Shown piece by piece: positions 43,909 through 53,429 of a stretch of 64,000 nt of DNA. The stretch's first letter is position 1; each line of letters opens with the position of its first letter. The DNA comes from Phormidium tanganyikae FI6-MK23 (GTDB lineage: Bacteria > Cyanobacteriota > Cyanobacteriia > Leptolyngbyales > Leptolyngbyaceae). The stretch covers positions 124,001-188,000 of the forward strand of contig JAHHHU010000003.1 of NCBI GenBank assembly GCA_019359175.1, written 5' to 3'. The notes beneath the pieces were generated by a model. That model worked only from the letters and a program-made list of their open reading frames with translations, made no database searches and was not told where the DNA came from. The position numbers were made by a program, and so were the translations under genes.

Positions 43909-44509
43909 TATTTCCTGAATGACCCACAATTAAATCAATTAATTGATTGACCACACGATCGCGCGACAAATCAAACGACGCTTCACCATACAGCATTTTT
44001 TGTAAAATCACCCAAGACACCATCGAACCGAAAAAGATTTGAGCGATCGCTTCTGGATCACGAATGCTCAATTCTGGATGATGTCGAAAGTATTCACAAA
44101 GTAATTTCTTGCCGCGTTGTGCAACCGTTTCTGTAAACAGCCTTGCAAGTTCTGGAAATCGCTCCGATTCACCAATTACGATCCGCAGCAGTGGCACATA
44201 TTGACTGTTATCGACCACTTGCGTGAAATAAATCTGCGCCAACCGTCGAAGCAGCGTTTCAGGATCAACCTGATGCGGATCGAGCTGAAATACTGCCTCA
44301 AATCGTGCGAGTGTTTCGCCTTCGATTAGAGAGCGGAACAAGCCTTCTTTGTCCTGAAAGTGACTATAAATCGTTTGTTTAGAAACGCCTGCTTCAGTCG
44401 CAACGCGATCCATACTGGTTCCTGCATAGCCCAATCGCAAAAACACAGCCATTGCACCCTTTAGAATTTGCGCTCGTTTTGCAGTTTGCCGCTCACTCGT
44501 CACTGACAT
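43892..44509 (-). CDS. TetR/AcrR-family repressor of the exporter operon
   Basis: 205 residues. The N-terminal HTH (about 10-60) reads ILKGAMAVFLRLGYAGTSMD and EAGVSKQTIYSHFQDKEGLF, diagnostic for TetR. The C-terminal ligand domain is helical. The gene is divergent from the HlyD/ABC operon, and a 25-bp palindrome lies in the 88-nt spacer, so it probably represses both directions until a toxic ligand binds. In E. coli the analogous YbhGFSR exporter is controlled by the TetR protein CecR. Confidence 0.92.
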   Translation of the reverse strand: MSVTSERQTAKRAQILKGAMAVFLRLGYAGTSMDRVATEAGVSKQTIYSHFQDKEGLFRSLIEGETLARFEAVFQLDPHQVDPETLLRRLAQIYFTQVVDNSQYVPLLRIVIGESERFPELARLFTETVAQRGKKLLCEYFRHHPELSIRDPEAIAQIFFGSMVSWVILQKMLYGEASFDLSRDRVVNQLIDLIVGHSGNRSYSD

Positions 44510-44539
44510 CAGTTAACTTTTTCAAAGGAGTATTGTCTA

Positions 44540-44564
44540 ATCATACTGGACGGTCTAGTATGAT
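44540..44564. promoter_or_regulatory. Palindromic operator between tetR and the exporter operon
   Basis: Arms ATCATACT (44540-44547) and AGTATGAT (44557-44564) plus inner GAC/GTC around a central G: a 25-bp palindrome with one mismatched pair. It overlaps a TATGAT -10-like box and lies between the two divergent genes. Confidence 0.75.
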
Positions 44565-44597
44565 CCGTATTCTGCAAACAGAACTTAGCAAAGTCCT

Positions 44598-45887
44598 ATG
44601 ACTCAGACACTTCCTCAACCTGCGGATCAAGTTCCGAGTGCGCCCGCTCGACGATCGAGAAAGAAGTTGATCATTCCAGGGTTGATCGCGATCGCGGGAA
44701 TTGGGTTTGCAACTTGGCGGTTTTTGCCACGACCGGAAGCGATGACCTTACCGCTGAGCGGTCGGATTGAAGCCAACGAGACAGACATTGGAGCAAAGAC
44801 TGCGGGGCGAATTAGTGCGATCAATTTCCGCGAAGGGGATGAAGTGCAGAAAGACCAGGTTGTTGCTCAATTGACAGATGAGGAAGTGAATGAGCAATTA
44901 CAGGCGGCAGAGGCTCAAGTGGCATCAGCGCGGCAGGAAGAACAGCAAGCGCGGTTAGACATTGCGGTGGCAGAGAGCCGGATTCAGGAGGCGCAACTAA
45001 ATCTGCAACAGTCTCAAGGCGATGCACGCGGACGGATTGATCAGGCATCTTCTACGGTGTCGGCAGGGCGGGCACAGTTGGCACAAGCTGATGCGAACGT
45101 GAAAGAGGCACAAGCTCAGATCAAAGAAGCTCGATCGAGAGCGAATCTAGCGATTAAAGATCGCGATCGCTTTGCTCAGTTAATCAATCAAGGTGCAATT
45201 AATAAGCAACAGTTTGATCAAGCTCAAACGAATGTAGAAACAGCACAGGCGGCAGTAGATACAGCGAATGCAACTTTACAAGCACGACGAGAAGCGGTGA
45301 ATGCGGCAAGTGAACAACTGAGCGCGGCTCAAGGGGGACTAACACAGACGCGAACCACCGGACTCAATCCTGATATTCGTGGCGCACAGTTATCAGGACT
45401 AGAACAACAACTCGAACAAGCGCGATCGAGACTACTCGCAGCACAAGCGAAAGTGAAAAATGCGATCGCCAATCAACAACAAATTCAGAGACGGTTAGAT
45501 TCGTTTGTGGTTAAAAGCCCAATTCACGGAGTTGTGACCGCTCGACCTGTAGAGCCAGGAGCAGTCGTTGCAAGTGGAAGAACATTGTTAACTGTGATCG
45601 ATTTGAACATGGTTTATCTGCGGGGCTTCATTCCTCAAGGGGACATTGGTAAGATTCGAGTCGGTCAACGCGCTCAGGTGTTTCTCGACTCTGATCCAAA
45701 GAAACCGCTGAGTGCAAAAGTTGCCGCGATCGATCCGAAAGCATCATTTACGCCGGAGAACATTTATTTTCGGGAGGATCGCGTTAAGCAAGTGTTTGGG
45801 GTGAAAATTACGATCAATGATCCGGGTGGATTTGCGAAGCCTGGAATGCCTGCGGATGGGGAAATTGTTCTTAAACAGGAGCAGTGA
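44598..45887 (+). CDS. HlyD-family membrane-fusion protein of the exporter
   Basis: 429 residues. One membrane anchor (about residues 22-42, LIIPGLIAIAGIGFATWRF). The biotinyl-lipoyl-like half motif GRISAINFREGDEVQKDQ begins the barrel, followed by a long coiled coil (about 95-275, rich in Ala, Gln and Glu), the second lipoyl half VVKSPIHGVVTARPVEPGAV, and the beta-barrel region. It bridges the ABC permeases in the inner membrane and the TolC channel. Its TGA overlaps the ATG of the ATPase gene. Confidence 0.92.
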   Translation: MTQTLPQPADQVPSAPARRSRKKLIIPGLIAIAGIGFATWRFLPRPEAMTLPLSGRIEANETDIGAKTAGRISAINFREGDEVQKDQVVAQLTDEEVNEQLQAAEAQVASARQEEQQARLDIAVAESRIQEAQLNLQQSQGDARGRIDQASSTVSAGRAQLAQADANVKEAQAQIKEARSRANLAIKDRDRFAQLINQGAINKQQFDQAQTNVETAQAAVDTANATLQARREAVNAASEQLSAAQGGLTQTRTTGLNPDIRGAQLSGLEQQLEQARSRLLAAQAKVKNAIANQQQIQRRLDSFVVKSPIHGVVTARPVEPGAVVASGRTLLTVIDLNMVYLRGFIPQGDIGKIRVGQRAQVFLDSDPKKPLSAKVAAIDPKASFTPENIYFREDRVKQVFGVKITINDPGGFAKPGMPADGEIVLKQEQ

Positions 45888-47824
45888 TGACTTCAGCACT
45901 CGAACTGACTCCGAATGTTTCTCGCGGCACAACTGATTCAGTGATTCAAGTTCATCAGTTGCACAAACACTATGGTCGTGTTGCTGCGGTTCGCGGCATT
46001 GATTTTAGTGTAGCTCCCGGTGAATTGTTTGGGCTAATTGGGCCGGATGGAGCCGGAAAAACGACCACTTTTCACATTCTCGGCGGCATCATGGAAGCCA
46101 CAGCGGGAGAAGTGCAGGTCTTGGGCTTACCTGCGCGGGATGCTCGATTGCAAATTGGTTATTTAACTCAGCAGTTTTCGTTGTACTTGGATCTAAGTAT
46201 CAATGAGAATTTAGAGTATGTGGCAGGATTACGAGAAGTTCCAGATCACTTGTTTCAGCAGCGACGACGGAAGTATCTGAAATTGATGAGCTTGGATCAA
46301 TTTGACGATCGCTTAGCAGGACAGCTATCAGGTGGGATGAAACAGAAACTAGCACTCTGTTGTGCATTAGTCTCACAGCCCAAGGTCTTGTTACTCGACG
46401 AACCGACAACCGGAGTTGATCCCGTGTCACGCCGAGAGTTTTGGGATGTACTGGCAGCGTTGGCAGCTGAGGAAGTTACGATCGTTGTTGCCACGCCCTA
46501 TCTCGATGAAGCAGAACGCTGTAATCGAGTCGCTTTAATGTATGACGGCATGATTCAGCAGATCGGGACTCCTGCTCAACTGCGTCAAAGCTTAGGATTA
46601 CACCGACTTGAAGTGCATACTCCCCAGCTTGAAGTCGCAGAACAAGCATTAAATGAGAGTTCTGAAATTGTGGATGTTCAGCCGTTTGGAGATCGCTTAG
46701 ATGTATTAGTCGCTGATCCAAAACTTGGAGAACAGGAGATTCGAGCAAAGTTTCGCGATCGACAACTCTCCCTCACTTCAATCCAAGCCGCAGAACCAAC
46801 GTTAGAGAATGTCTTTGTAACGCGACTCAGGCAGCAAGGATCAGCCCCGCAGGTTTTAGAGTTTCCGCGTTCTCGATCGGGGCGGAAATCTTCAGAAGAC
46901 ATCGCCATCTATGCCCACAGTCTAAACCGGATGTTCGGCACATTCCAAGCCGTTAAAAACGTAGATGTTGAAGTCCGCTACGGTGAGATTTTCGGCTTGC
47001 TCGGTGCCAATGGAGCCGGAAAAACGACCACTATCAAAATGTTGTGTGGGTTGCTTCCTGCGAGTTCTGGAGATATTGCACTAGGCGGAGAACGGAGCAA
47101 TCTTCGCAGCCGTGAATTGAGAAAGCGAATCGGCTATATGAGTCAGAAATTTACGCTCTATGATGATTTGTCGATCGTGCAAAATCTCGAATTCTACACG
47201 GGTGTATATGGTGTTCCACGTAGGCTCAGACGCGAGAAAATCGACTGGGTACTCGCAACCTGTGGACTCGAAGGACAAGAAAATATGCTCACAGGACAGT
47301 TACCCGGAGGCTGGAAACAGCGGGTCGCGTTTGGGGCATCTGTTCTACACGAACCCGATATCTTATTTCTCGATGAGCCAACCTCTGGCGTTGATCCATT
47401 AGCACGTCGACAGTTTTGGCGATTGATCAATGACTTTGCTCGAAACGGGACTGCAATCTTAGTCACAACTCATTATTTAGAAGAAGCAGAACAATGCAAT
47501 CGCATGAGCTTTATGGTGGCAGGTGAAACGGTGTTAGAAGGTTCACCCAGTCAGATCAAAGCTGCACAACCCGGACAATTAATCGAAGTTGTTTTAGATC
47601 AAACTCAAGCCGCTTCTAACCTGCTTAAACAACAGTTAGAGAGTTGGCGCGTTTCGATTTTTGCCGATCGCTTGCACATCGTCATAGATCACCCCGAAGA
47701 AATCGAAGAACTGCGATCGCGTCTCACCGCAGCCCACTTAAACCCAATCTCCCTACTCCCTATCCCCTATTCTCTCGAAGATGCCTTCATCGGAGTTGTC
47801 CAACGCGCTCAGATCAAATCATGA
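45887..47824 (+). CDS. Double ATP-binding protein of ABC-2 exporter
   Basis: 645 residues, two nucleotide-binding domains in one chain. NBD1: Walker A GPDGAGKTTTFHILGG (about 50), signature LSGGMKQKLALCCAL, Walker B LLLDEPTTGVDPVS. NBD2 (from about 340): Walker A GANGAGKTTTIKMLCG, signature changed to LPGGWKQRVAFGAS, Walker B ILFLDEPTSGVDPLA. Layout equals E. coli YbhF. The NBD2 signature LPGGW is weaker than LSGGQ, which could mean unequal sites. An in-frame GTG start at 45884 is possible. Its stop overlaps the next ATG (ATGA). Confidence 0.93.
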   Translation: MTSALELTPNVSRGTTDSVIQVHQLHKHYGRVAAVRGIDFSVAPGELFGLIGPDGAGKTTTFHILGGIMEATAGEVQVLGLPARDARLQIGYLTQQFSLYLDLSINENLEYVAGLREVPDHLFQQRRRKYLKLMSLDQFDDRLAGQLSGGMKQKLALCCALVSQPKVLLLDEPTTGVDPVSRREFWDVLAALAAEEVTIVVATPYLDEAERCNRVALMYDGMIQQIGTPAQLRQSLGLHRLEVHTPQLEVAEQALNESSEIVDVQPFGDRLDVLVADPKLGEQEIRAKFRDRQLSLTSIQAAEPTLENVFVTRLRQQGSAPQVLEFPRSRSGRKSSEDIAIYAHSLNRMFGTFQAVKNVDVEVRYGEIFGLLGANGAGKTTTIKMLCGLLPASSGDIALGGERSNLRSRELRKRIGYMSQKFTLYDDLSIVQNLEFYTGVYGVPRRLRREKIDWVLATCGLEGQENMLTGQLPGGWKQRVAFGASVLHEPDILFLDEPTSGVDPLARRQFWRLINDFARNGTAILVTTHYLEEAEQCNRMSFMVAGETVLEGSPSQIKAAQPGQLIEVVLDQTQAASNLLKQQLESWRVSIFADRLHIVIDHPEEIEELRSRLTAAHLNPISLLPIPYSLEDAFIGVVQRAQIKS

Positions 47825-48927
47825 AACGCATCCTCGCCCAATGTAAAAAGGAACTTGCTCAGTTTCGCCGCGATCGCTTAACTCTCGCACTCGCGTTCAT
47901 TCTGCCGACGATGACGCTGTTTATCTTTGGCTTTGCGATTCGACTTGAAGCGAAGAATATTACTTTGATTGTGCAAGACTTCGATCGCAGTAATTTAAGC
48001 CAATCCTACACAGAGCGATTGTATGCAACCAATCAATTTACTCCAGTGCGATGGAACAATCTTGATCCGGTGCGAGACGGTATCGATCGAGGAATTACAA
48101 AGGCTGCGGTGATCATTCCACCGAAGTTCAGCGCGGATGTGGCAGCAGGTCGAAGCAGTACGGTGCAAGTATTGATTGATGGAACCGACGTGAACAATGC
48201 GCGGGTGATTAAGAACAGTATTCAAGCGTTCACGAATGTGTTTATCCAAGATCAGGATTTAGCGCGATCGCAGTCTAAGCTGTCTGCGAAAATTCGCTTG
48301 TGGTTTAACCCCGGTCGGCAAGAATCGCTCTACATTGTTCCAGGTGTCTTCGGTGTGATTCTTGCGATCTATCCGAGCTTGTTAGCCGCATTAGCCATGT
48401 CTCGCGAGAAAGAACAAGGCACAATTTTGCAGACCTATGCTTCTAGCATTAGTGCAGCGGAATTGTTGCTGGGAAAATGTCTTGCTTACTTCATTGTCGG
48501 AATCGGTCAAGCGATGTTTGTGATTGGGTTAGGGTGCGCGGTTTGGCAGCTTCGGTTTGCGGGTGATCCCACACCTTTATTCTTAGGAGGAGCAATCTTT
48601 TTGATTGCAAGTGTGATGTTTGGATTGTTTATTGGAGTACGGGCGAACAATCGCTCGGTTGCGGTTCAAGGAGTGGCGACCGCTGGATTTTTACTCGCGC
48701 TTCTGTTATCAGGATTCATTTATCCGCTCAGTAACATTCCATTCCCGTTATCGCTTGTGACCAACATTGTTCCGGCTCGCTATTTTATCGAAATTTCCCG
48801 CGATGCGTTTGTGCGGGGAACAGGTTGGAGCGGTGTTTGGACTGCTCCGGTACTTCTCGCTGTGCTTGCGTTTGTCTTGTTCAACATTTCGCGCCGCATC
48901 CTCGGTCGAATGCAACTTCCTGGATAA
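47821..48927 (+). CDS. ABC-2 type permease, first subunit (YbhS-like)
   Basis: 368 residues from MKRILAQCKKELAQFRRDRL; the ATG overlaps the ATPase stop (ATGA). The first membrane helix LALAFILPTMTLFIFGF is followed by a large periplasmic domain, then five helices (about 175-365) with GVFGVILAIYPSLLAALAMSREKEQGTIL, the ABC-2 signature. It forms the membrane channel with the next protein. Confidence 0.92.
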   Translation: MKRILAQCKKELAQFRRDRLTLALAFILPTMTLFIFGFAIRLEAKNITLIVQDFDRSNLSQSYTERLYATNQFTPVRWNNLDPVRDGIDRGITKAAVIIPPKFSADVAAGRSSTVQVLIDGTDVNNARVIKNSIQAFTNVFIQDQDLARSQSKLSAKIRLWFNPGRQESLYIVPGVFGVILAIYPSLLAALAMSREKEQGTILQTYASSISAAELLLGKCLAYFIVGIGQAMFVIGLGCAVWQLRFAGDPTPLFLGGAIFLIASVMFGLFIGVRANNRSVAVQGVATAGFLLALLLSGFIYPLSNIPFPLSLVTNIVPARYFIEISRDAFVRGTGWSGVWTAPVLLAVLAFVLFNISRRILGRMQLPG

Positions 48928-48929
48928 TT

Positions 48930-50054
48930 ATGAATTTCTTCAGACCTTTACTAGAAAGCCGTTTCTTTGCTTTAGCAGTCAAAGAAATTAGCCAAATTCT
49001 CCGAAATAAACAACTGATCTTCCTGCTCGTCTTTCCGCCAACCATACAATTGTTAATCTTTGGGTTTGCGCTAAGTCCGAGTGTGCAGCATCTCAAACTC
49101 GGTGTGATGGACTATTCCAATACTCCAATGAGTCGCGAACTAACTGCGGCACTGACTGCAAACGGTGTATTTGATGTGAAATCAATGACGATCGACGAAA
49201 ATCATCTCAGCACCCAAGTCCGACGCGGCGAACTGACCGCAGGCTTGATCATTCCGCCTAATTTTAATCGATCGCTTCATACCGACGATAAACCTGCTGA
49301 AGTTCAAGTTCTAATCGATGCTGTCGATGCTAATACTGCGGGAATCGCCAGCGGTCACGCTAATCAGATTATCAATCAATTTGGACAGCAATTTTCTCCT
49401 GAAGTTGCACCCCCTATTCAAACCGAAGCCACAATTCTCTACAATCCGGGATTGGTTTCTAGCTGGTTTATTGTTCCGGGTGTGATTGGCTTAGTGCTGA
49501 ATTTAGGCAGTTCGCTGGTATCGACAGCAGCAGTTGTGCGCGAGAAAGATACTGGGACATTAGAACAGCTTTTAATGACCCCTGCTGCCGATTGGGAAAT
49601 CATCTTAGCAAAGGTGGTTCCGTTGTTTGTGTTGTTACTCGGCGAGGTGATGTTAGCGCTCTCGGTGGCGCACTTTATCTTCAATGTGCCGTTTCGAGGA
49701 AGCTTACCGATGTTTCTCTTTTTCTCTGCACTATATGCCTGTGTGGGCATTGGTGTGGGCTTTCTGCTTGCAACCATTTCACGAACTCAACAGCAAGCAA
49801 TTCTCACCTCGTTTTTTATCAATCTACCTTTAATTCAACTCTCTGGCGCGATCGCACCTGTCGAAAGTATGCCAAAGTTTTTCCAAATCGTGTCGCTTGC
49901 GAATCCGCTGCGGCACTATGTCAAAATCGCGCGGGGTGTTTTGCTCAAAGGCAATGGGTTAGATGTGCTGTATCCCGAAGCGATCGCGCTTGTTTGTTTC
50001 GCGATCGCGCTTCTATACATCAGCACCAGTAAGTTTCGCAGTCAGTTAAATTAG
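48930..50054 (+). CDS. ABC-2 type permease, second subunit (YbhR-like)
   Basis: 374 residues from MNFFRPLLESRFFALAVKEI, only 2 nt after the previous stop. The pattern repeats the first permease: first helix FLLVFPPTIQLLIFGFAL, a periplasmic domain, then helices including TAAVVREKDTGTLEQLLMTP. The two permeases are distant paralogues, giving a heterodimer with the double ATPase. Confidence 0.93.
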   Translation: MNFFRPLLESRFFALAVKEISQILRNKQLIFLLVFPPTIQLLIFGFALSPSVQHLKLGVMDYSNTPMSRELTAALTANGVFDVKSMTIDENHLSTQVRRGELTAGLIIPPNFNRSLHTDDKPAEVQVLIDAVDANTAGIASGHANQIINQFGQQFSPEVAPPIQTEATILYNPGLVSSWFIVPGVIGLVLNLGSSLVSTAAVVREKDTGTLEQLLMTPAADWEIILAKVVPLFVLLLGEVMLALSVAHFIFNVPFRGSLPMFLFFSALYACVGIGVGFLLATISRTQQQAILTSFFINLPLIQLSGAIAPVESMPKFFQIVSLANPLRHYVKIARGVLLKGNGLDVLYPEAIALVCFAIALLYISTSKFRSQLN

Positions 50055-50134
50055 CAGGCTAGATCCCGCCCCTAAACTTCTCCAATGTCTGATCGATTTA
50101 TCATAAAATTACTCGCCGAACTCTTAGTTCCACC

Positions 50135-50290
50135 ATGCGCGAAATCACAATCCGCCTTGATGATGACCTCCTAGATTTTATCGGTCTCCATGCCAACGGA
50201 GATCGGGATGCTTACCTTGCTACTCTTCTAATTCAGTACCGCCACTGGGCAATCCATCAAGAAATCATTCGGGCACTACAAACCGACTAG
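50135..50290 (+). CDS. 51-residue ribbon-helix-helix-like protein
   Basis: The ATG at 50135 starts a frame of 51 codons: MREITIRLDDDLLDFIGLHA continuing with DAYLATLLIQYRHWAIHQEI. The N-terminal strand with alternating hydrophobic residues followed by two helices is the pattern of a CopG/RHH DNA-binding protein. No toxin gene is next to it. It lies 80 nt downstream of the exporter permeases, so it may be cotranscribed and act as an antitoxin-like regulator. Confidence 0.55.
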   Translation: MREITIRLDDDLLDFIGLHANGDRDAYLATLLIQYRHWAIHQEIIRALQTD

Positions 50291-50602
50291 CCAAGATCCC
50301 GAATACCAGGCTGAAATCGCCTTGTAGGGTAGCGTCGCGGGAGATGGAATTGATGCCGAAGGGTAAGCATAGAGCCAGATAATTTCCTCAAAGGCTGTAT
50401 CTTTTATACTCCGAATTCCGACTTGAATCGGATTTAACCGTACTGCTTCTCAGCCATTGTTCATCTGAAAAAACTCAAGAATTTTGCCGATCGACATCTA
50501 GAAGCGATATCCTGCTTAAGACCGAAGAACTGAGAACTGGGTGGCTAAAACACAGCCGCTTGTCTTTCCTTGATTGTGATACCGTGGGCAAACCGAAATC
50601 GT
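50291..50602. other. Intergenic region upstream of tolC
   Basis: About 310 nt with no protein-like frame and no strong hairpin. A weak short inverted element surrounds ATTCCGACTTGAATCGG near 50413-50428. It presumably holds the tolC promoter. Confidence 0.35.
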
Positions 50603-52429
50603 ATGAAACCGTCTTTTGAATTACTGGCTTTAGGTGTGGGAGTTTGGATGACCGTTGGAACGATGGGTGCGGCATCTGCCAATCCTGTGCGAATTCAAGA
50701 CGATCCGGAACCTCCCACATCCAACCGCTTGTTGAACGCTAACGCTTTTCGTAGCGTCTCTCCACCCGCAATTCTGGCTCAAAGCCCTCCACTGACCCTA
50801 AGCGCAAACCGCGACACCGAAGGTGACCCCACCCCACCGTTTGCGATCGCGTTTTCACCAAAACCGACGACGATCGCGCAAGCTCCGACAGTAAGCAAGC
50901 CTAGCACCGCAAAACCGACTCCCAAGCCTCAAACAGCGGCTCAGGGCACAACTTCACCACCCCCCAGACCTTCTGCCCCGCTGCCAACCCCAACTGGATC
51001 GCCTCCGAGCCGTCCAGCAACTCCGACCCCGGCAACTCCCGCACCAACGACTCCTGGAACGGGAGGAGCGAATCAACTCGTCCCGACTCCAGCAGGTCTC
51101 GATCCCTCTCCAAATCGCCTCCAGTTTCCAACCCGACCTGGAGAAGTCCAAGTTCGATCGACGCAGCCGATTACCCTACAGCAAGCGCTAGAACTCGCAG
51201 AACGCAATAATCGTGATATCGAAGTGGCACGTCTTCAAGTCGAGCAAGGTCGCGCTGCAATTCGTGAAGCCAGAGCGGGTAACTTCCCTACACTGGGACT
51301 GACGACTGGCTTAACCCGTTCGGGCAGTGCGTTCATCACTCAGGACAGGCAGCAGAATAGTTTTTTAGAGCAGCTTGGCATCGATAGCGGCAGCAACAGT
51401 TCTACCCGCACCGCATTTAGTGTGGGCGCACAGCTCAATTACGACATTTTCACATCGGGATTGCGTCCGGCTCAGATCGAAGGGGCTGAACGTCGATCGC
51501 GTGCCACAGAATTACAGCTTGAACAGACCCGCGAAGATCTGCGCCTCCAGGTGTCGAATGACTATTACAACTTGCAGAACGCAGATTCTCAGGTTGCCAT
51601 CAACGAAGCGGCTGTCCGAAATGCAGAAGCGAACCTGAGAGACTCTAGAGCGCAAGAAACCGCTGGATTAGGAACTCGGTTTGATACACTGCGGGCAGAA
51701 GTGAACTTGGCGAATGCTCAACAACAGTTACGCAACTCCCAAGCGACGCAAGAAATTAATCGGCGGCAATTGGCACAGCGTTTGAGCTTGTCGGAAACTG
51801 CCACCCTGACCGCTGCCGATCCCGTTCAACCTGCGGGGACTTGGACAATTCCGCTTGAGGACAGCATCGTGCTTGCGTACAAAAATCGGGCAGAGCTAGA
51901 AGAGCAGCTTGTGCAGCGAGAAATTAGCCAAGCCCAGATTCGAGCCGCACGCGCTCAAAATGGCGTAACACTCGGTTTTGTCGGGTCTTACAACTTTCAG
52001 AGATCGGGCACGACTACAAACAGTACGAGCAACTCAGACAACTATAGTTTGGGACTACAAGCCCGCTGGAACTTGTTCGACGGGGGCGCGACAAATGCTC
52101 AGATCAGTCAGCAAGAACGCAATCGCGAAATTGCGGAAGCTCGATTCGCCCAGAACCGTAATTTAGTTCGATTCCAGGTTGAGCAAGCGTTTACAAACCT
52201 GCAAGCTAACTTGGCGAATATCAATACCACTCAGCAATCGGTTGCTCAGGCAGAAGAAGCGCTGCGATTGGCGATTCTCCGCTTTCAAGCAGGTGTGGGA
52301 ACACAAACCGATCGGATTAGCGCAGAAGCGGCTCTGACTCAGGCGCAAGGCAACCGAGTGAGTGCAATTATCAACTACAATCTGGCGCTTGCCCAACTTC
52401 GTCGCGCGGTGAGCAACCTAAGTCCGTAA
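50603..52429 (+). CDS. TolC-family outer-membrane channel with Pro-rich extension
   Basis: 608 residues from MKPSFELLALGVGVWM; signal peptide ends near ASANPV. Residues about 85-190 form a Pro/Thr-rich stretch (PKPQTAAQGTTSPPPRP) that may span the thick cyanobacterial peptidoglycan. The TolC repeats start at LQQALELAERNNRDIEVARL (about 190-205), with helical barrels such as ANAQQQLRNSQATQEINRRQ and TQAQGNRVSAIINYNLALAQ. It is the expected outer-membrane partner of the HlyD/ABC exporter, though it is transcribed from its own promoter about 550 nt further. Confidence 0.9.
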   Translation: MKPSFELLALGVGVWMTVGTMGAASANPVRIQDDPEPPTSNRLLNANAFRSVSPPAILAQSPPLTLSANRDTEGDPTPPFAIAFSPKPTTIAQAPTVSKPSTAKPTPKPQTAAQGTTSPPPRPSAPLPTPTGSPPSRPATPTPATPAPTTPGTGGANQLVPTPAGLDPSPNRLQFPTRPGEVQVRSTQPITLQQALELAERNNRDIEVARLQVEQGRAAIREARAGNFPTLGLTTGLTRSGSAFITQDRQQNSFLEQLGIDSGSNSSTRTAFSVGAQLNYDIFTSGLRPAQIEGAERRSRATELQLEQTREDLRLQVSNDYYNLQNADSQVAINEAAVRNAEANLRDSRAQETAGLGTRFDTLRAEVNLANAQQQLRNSQATQEINRRQLAQRLSLSETATLTAADPVQPAGTWTIPLEDSIVLAYKNRAELEEQLVQREISQAQIRAARAQNGVTLGFVGSYNFQRSGTTTNSTSNSDNYSLGLQARWNLFDGGATNAQISQQERNREIAEARFAQNRNLVRFQVEQAFTNLQANLANINTTQQSVAQAEEALRLAILRFQAGVGTQTDRISAEAALTQAQGNRVSAIINYNLALAQLRRAVSNLSP

Positions 52430-52502
52430 GCCGTTTTTCTCAATTCCCGGCAAAATGAATGCAGAGCCTTCTCGATCCGCTGTTGTTCTCTAAAATCGTC
52501 TT

Positions 52503-53429
52503 ATGACTCAACGTTTATTCAATCCCTCTTTGATCCTTCGCGCTCTGATGCTTTCAGGGCTAGGGGGGCTAATCGGGTTTAGCGGAATCAGTCGTGTTCA
52601 CGCTCAATCACCTACTGCGATCGACGCTGCTCCCAAAACGACGATTGAGATTCCCAAAATTGCGGCTCCGGCGGGGGACGATGCGTTTATCGATCGTACT
52701 GATTACAGCTTGGGGGCAACGGAGCGATCAGAGCCTTCTACGGCAACTGCAAAGTCGATCCCGCCCTCTTCCCCCCGTCAATACGCTGCGGCTGAATCGG
52801 TAAGTGTCGCCCCGGTCGAAGTGGGTGGCTTTAATTTATCGGTCACGGGAATTAATTGGAATGCGGCAGCACAATCGAATCCGATCGGTTCCGCTTACGG
52901 GACTGTTCAGACTTATTACAATCGCACCGTTCGCCCGATCGGAAGAATGGGCAACGGCGATTTGAAGCTGATTTTCCCGTTGGCGATTCCGGCTCCGATT
53001 ACGTCGATTTTTGGCTGGCGGGTACATCCGATCAGCGGCAATACTAGCCTTCACACGGGAACGGACATCGGTGCGCCGATGGGAACGCCTGTGTTAGCAG
53101 CCTTGACGGGTCGGGTGATTATGTCCGATTTCTTTGGTGGATATGGGTTAGCGGTGGCACTCGAACATAATGCGGGCGCACAGCAGACCCTTTATGCTCA
53201 CTTGTCAGAGATTTTCGTCAAGCCTGGGGACATTGTGAAGCAAGGTACAGTGTTGGGTCGAGTCGGCAGTACCGGGAATTCGACCGGGCCTCACTTGCAC
53301 TTTGAAGTGCGGCAGCAAACGACAGAAGGTTGGGTCGCGATGGATGCAGGCGGCGTGCTGGAAACGGCAATGGCGGACTTGGCGAAGTCGATGCAGGTGG
53401 CACAGAAGCCTCAAACTGGGGTGCGCTAA
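52503..53429 (+). CDS. M23-family (LytM) peptidase with signal peptide
   Basis: 308 residues. The signal peptide ends near SRVHAQS (about residue 35). Residues 40-145 are a linker. The M23 domain (about 165-290) has the zinc site HTGTDIGAPMG, then TLYAHLSEIFVKPGD, and HLHFEVRQ. It is a closely related paralogue of 7931-9484. It probably remodels peptidoglycan, perhaps to let the TolC channel pass the wall, since it follows tolC by 73 nt. Confidence 0.9.
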   Translation: MTQRLFNPSLILRALMLSGLGGLIGFSGISRVHAQSPTAIDAAPKTTIEIPKIAAPAGDDAFIDRTDYSLGATERSEPSTATAKSIPPSSPRQYAAAESVSVAPVEVGGFNLSVTGINWNAAAQSNPIGSAYGTVQTYYNRTVRPIGRMGNGDLKLIFPLAIPAPITSIFGWRVHPISGNTSLHTGTDIGAPMGTPVLAALTGRVIMSDFFGGYGLAVALEHNAGAQQTLYAHLSEIFVKPGDIVKQGTVLGRVGSTGNSTGPHLHFEVRQQTTEGWVAMDAGGVLETAMADLAKSMQVAQKPQTGVR

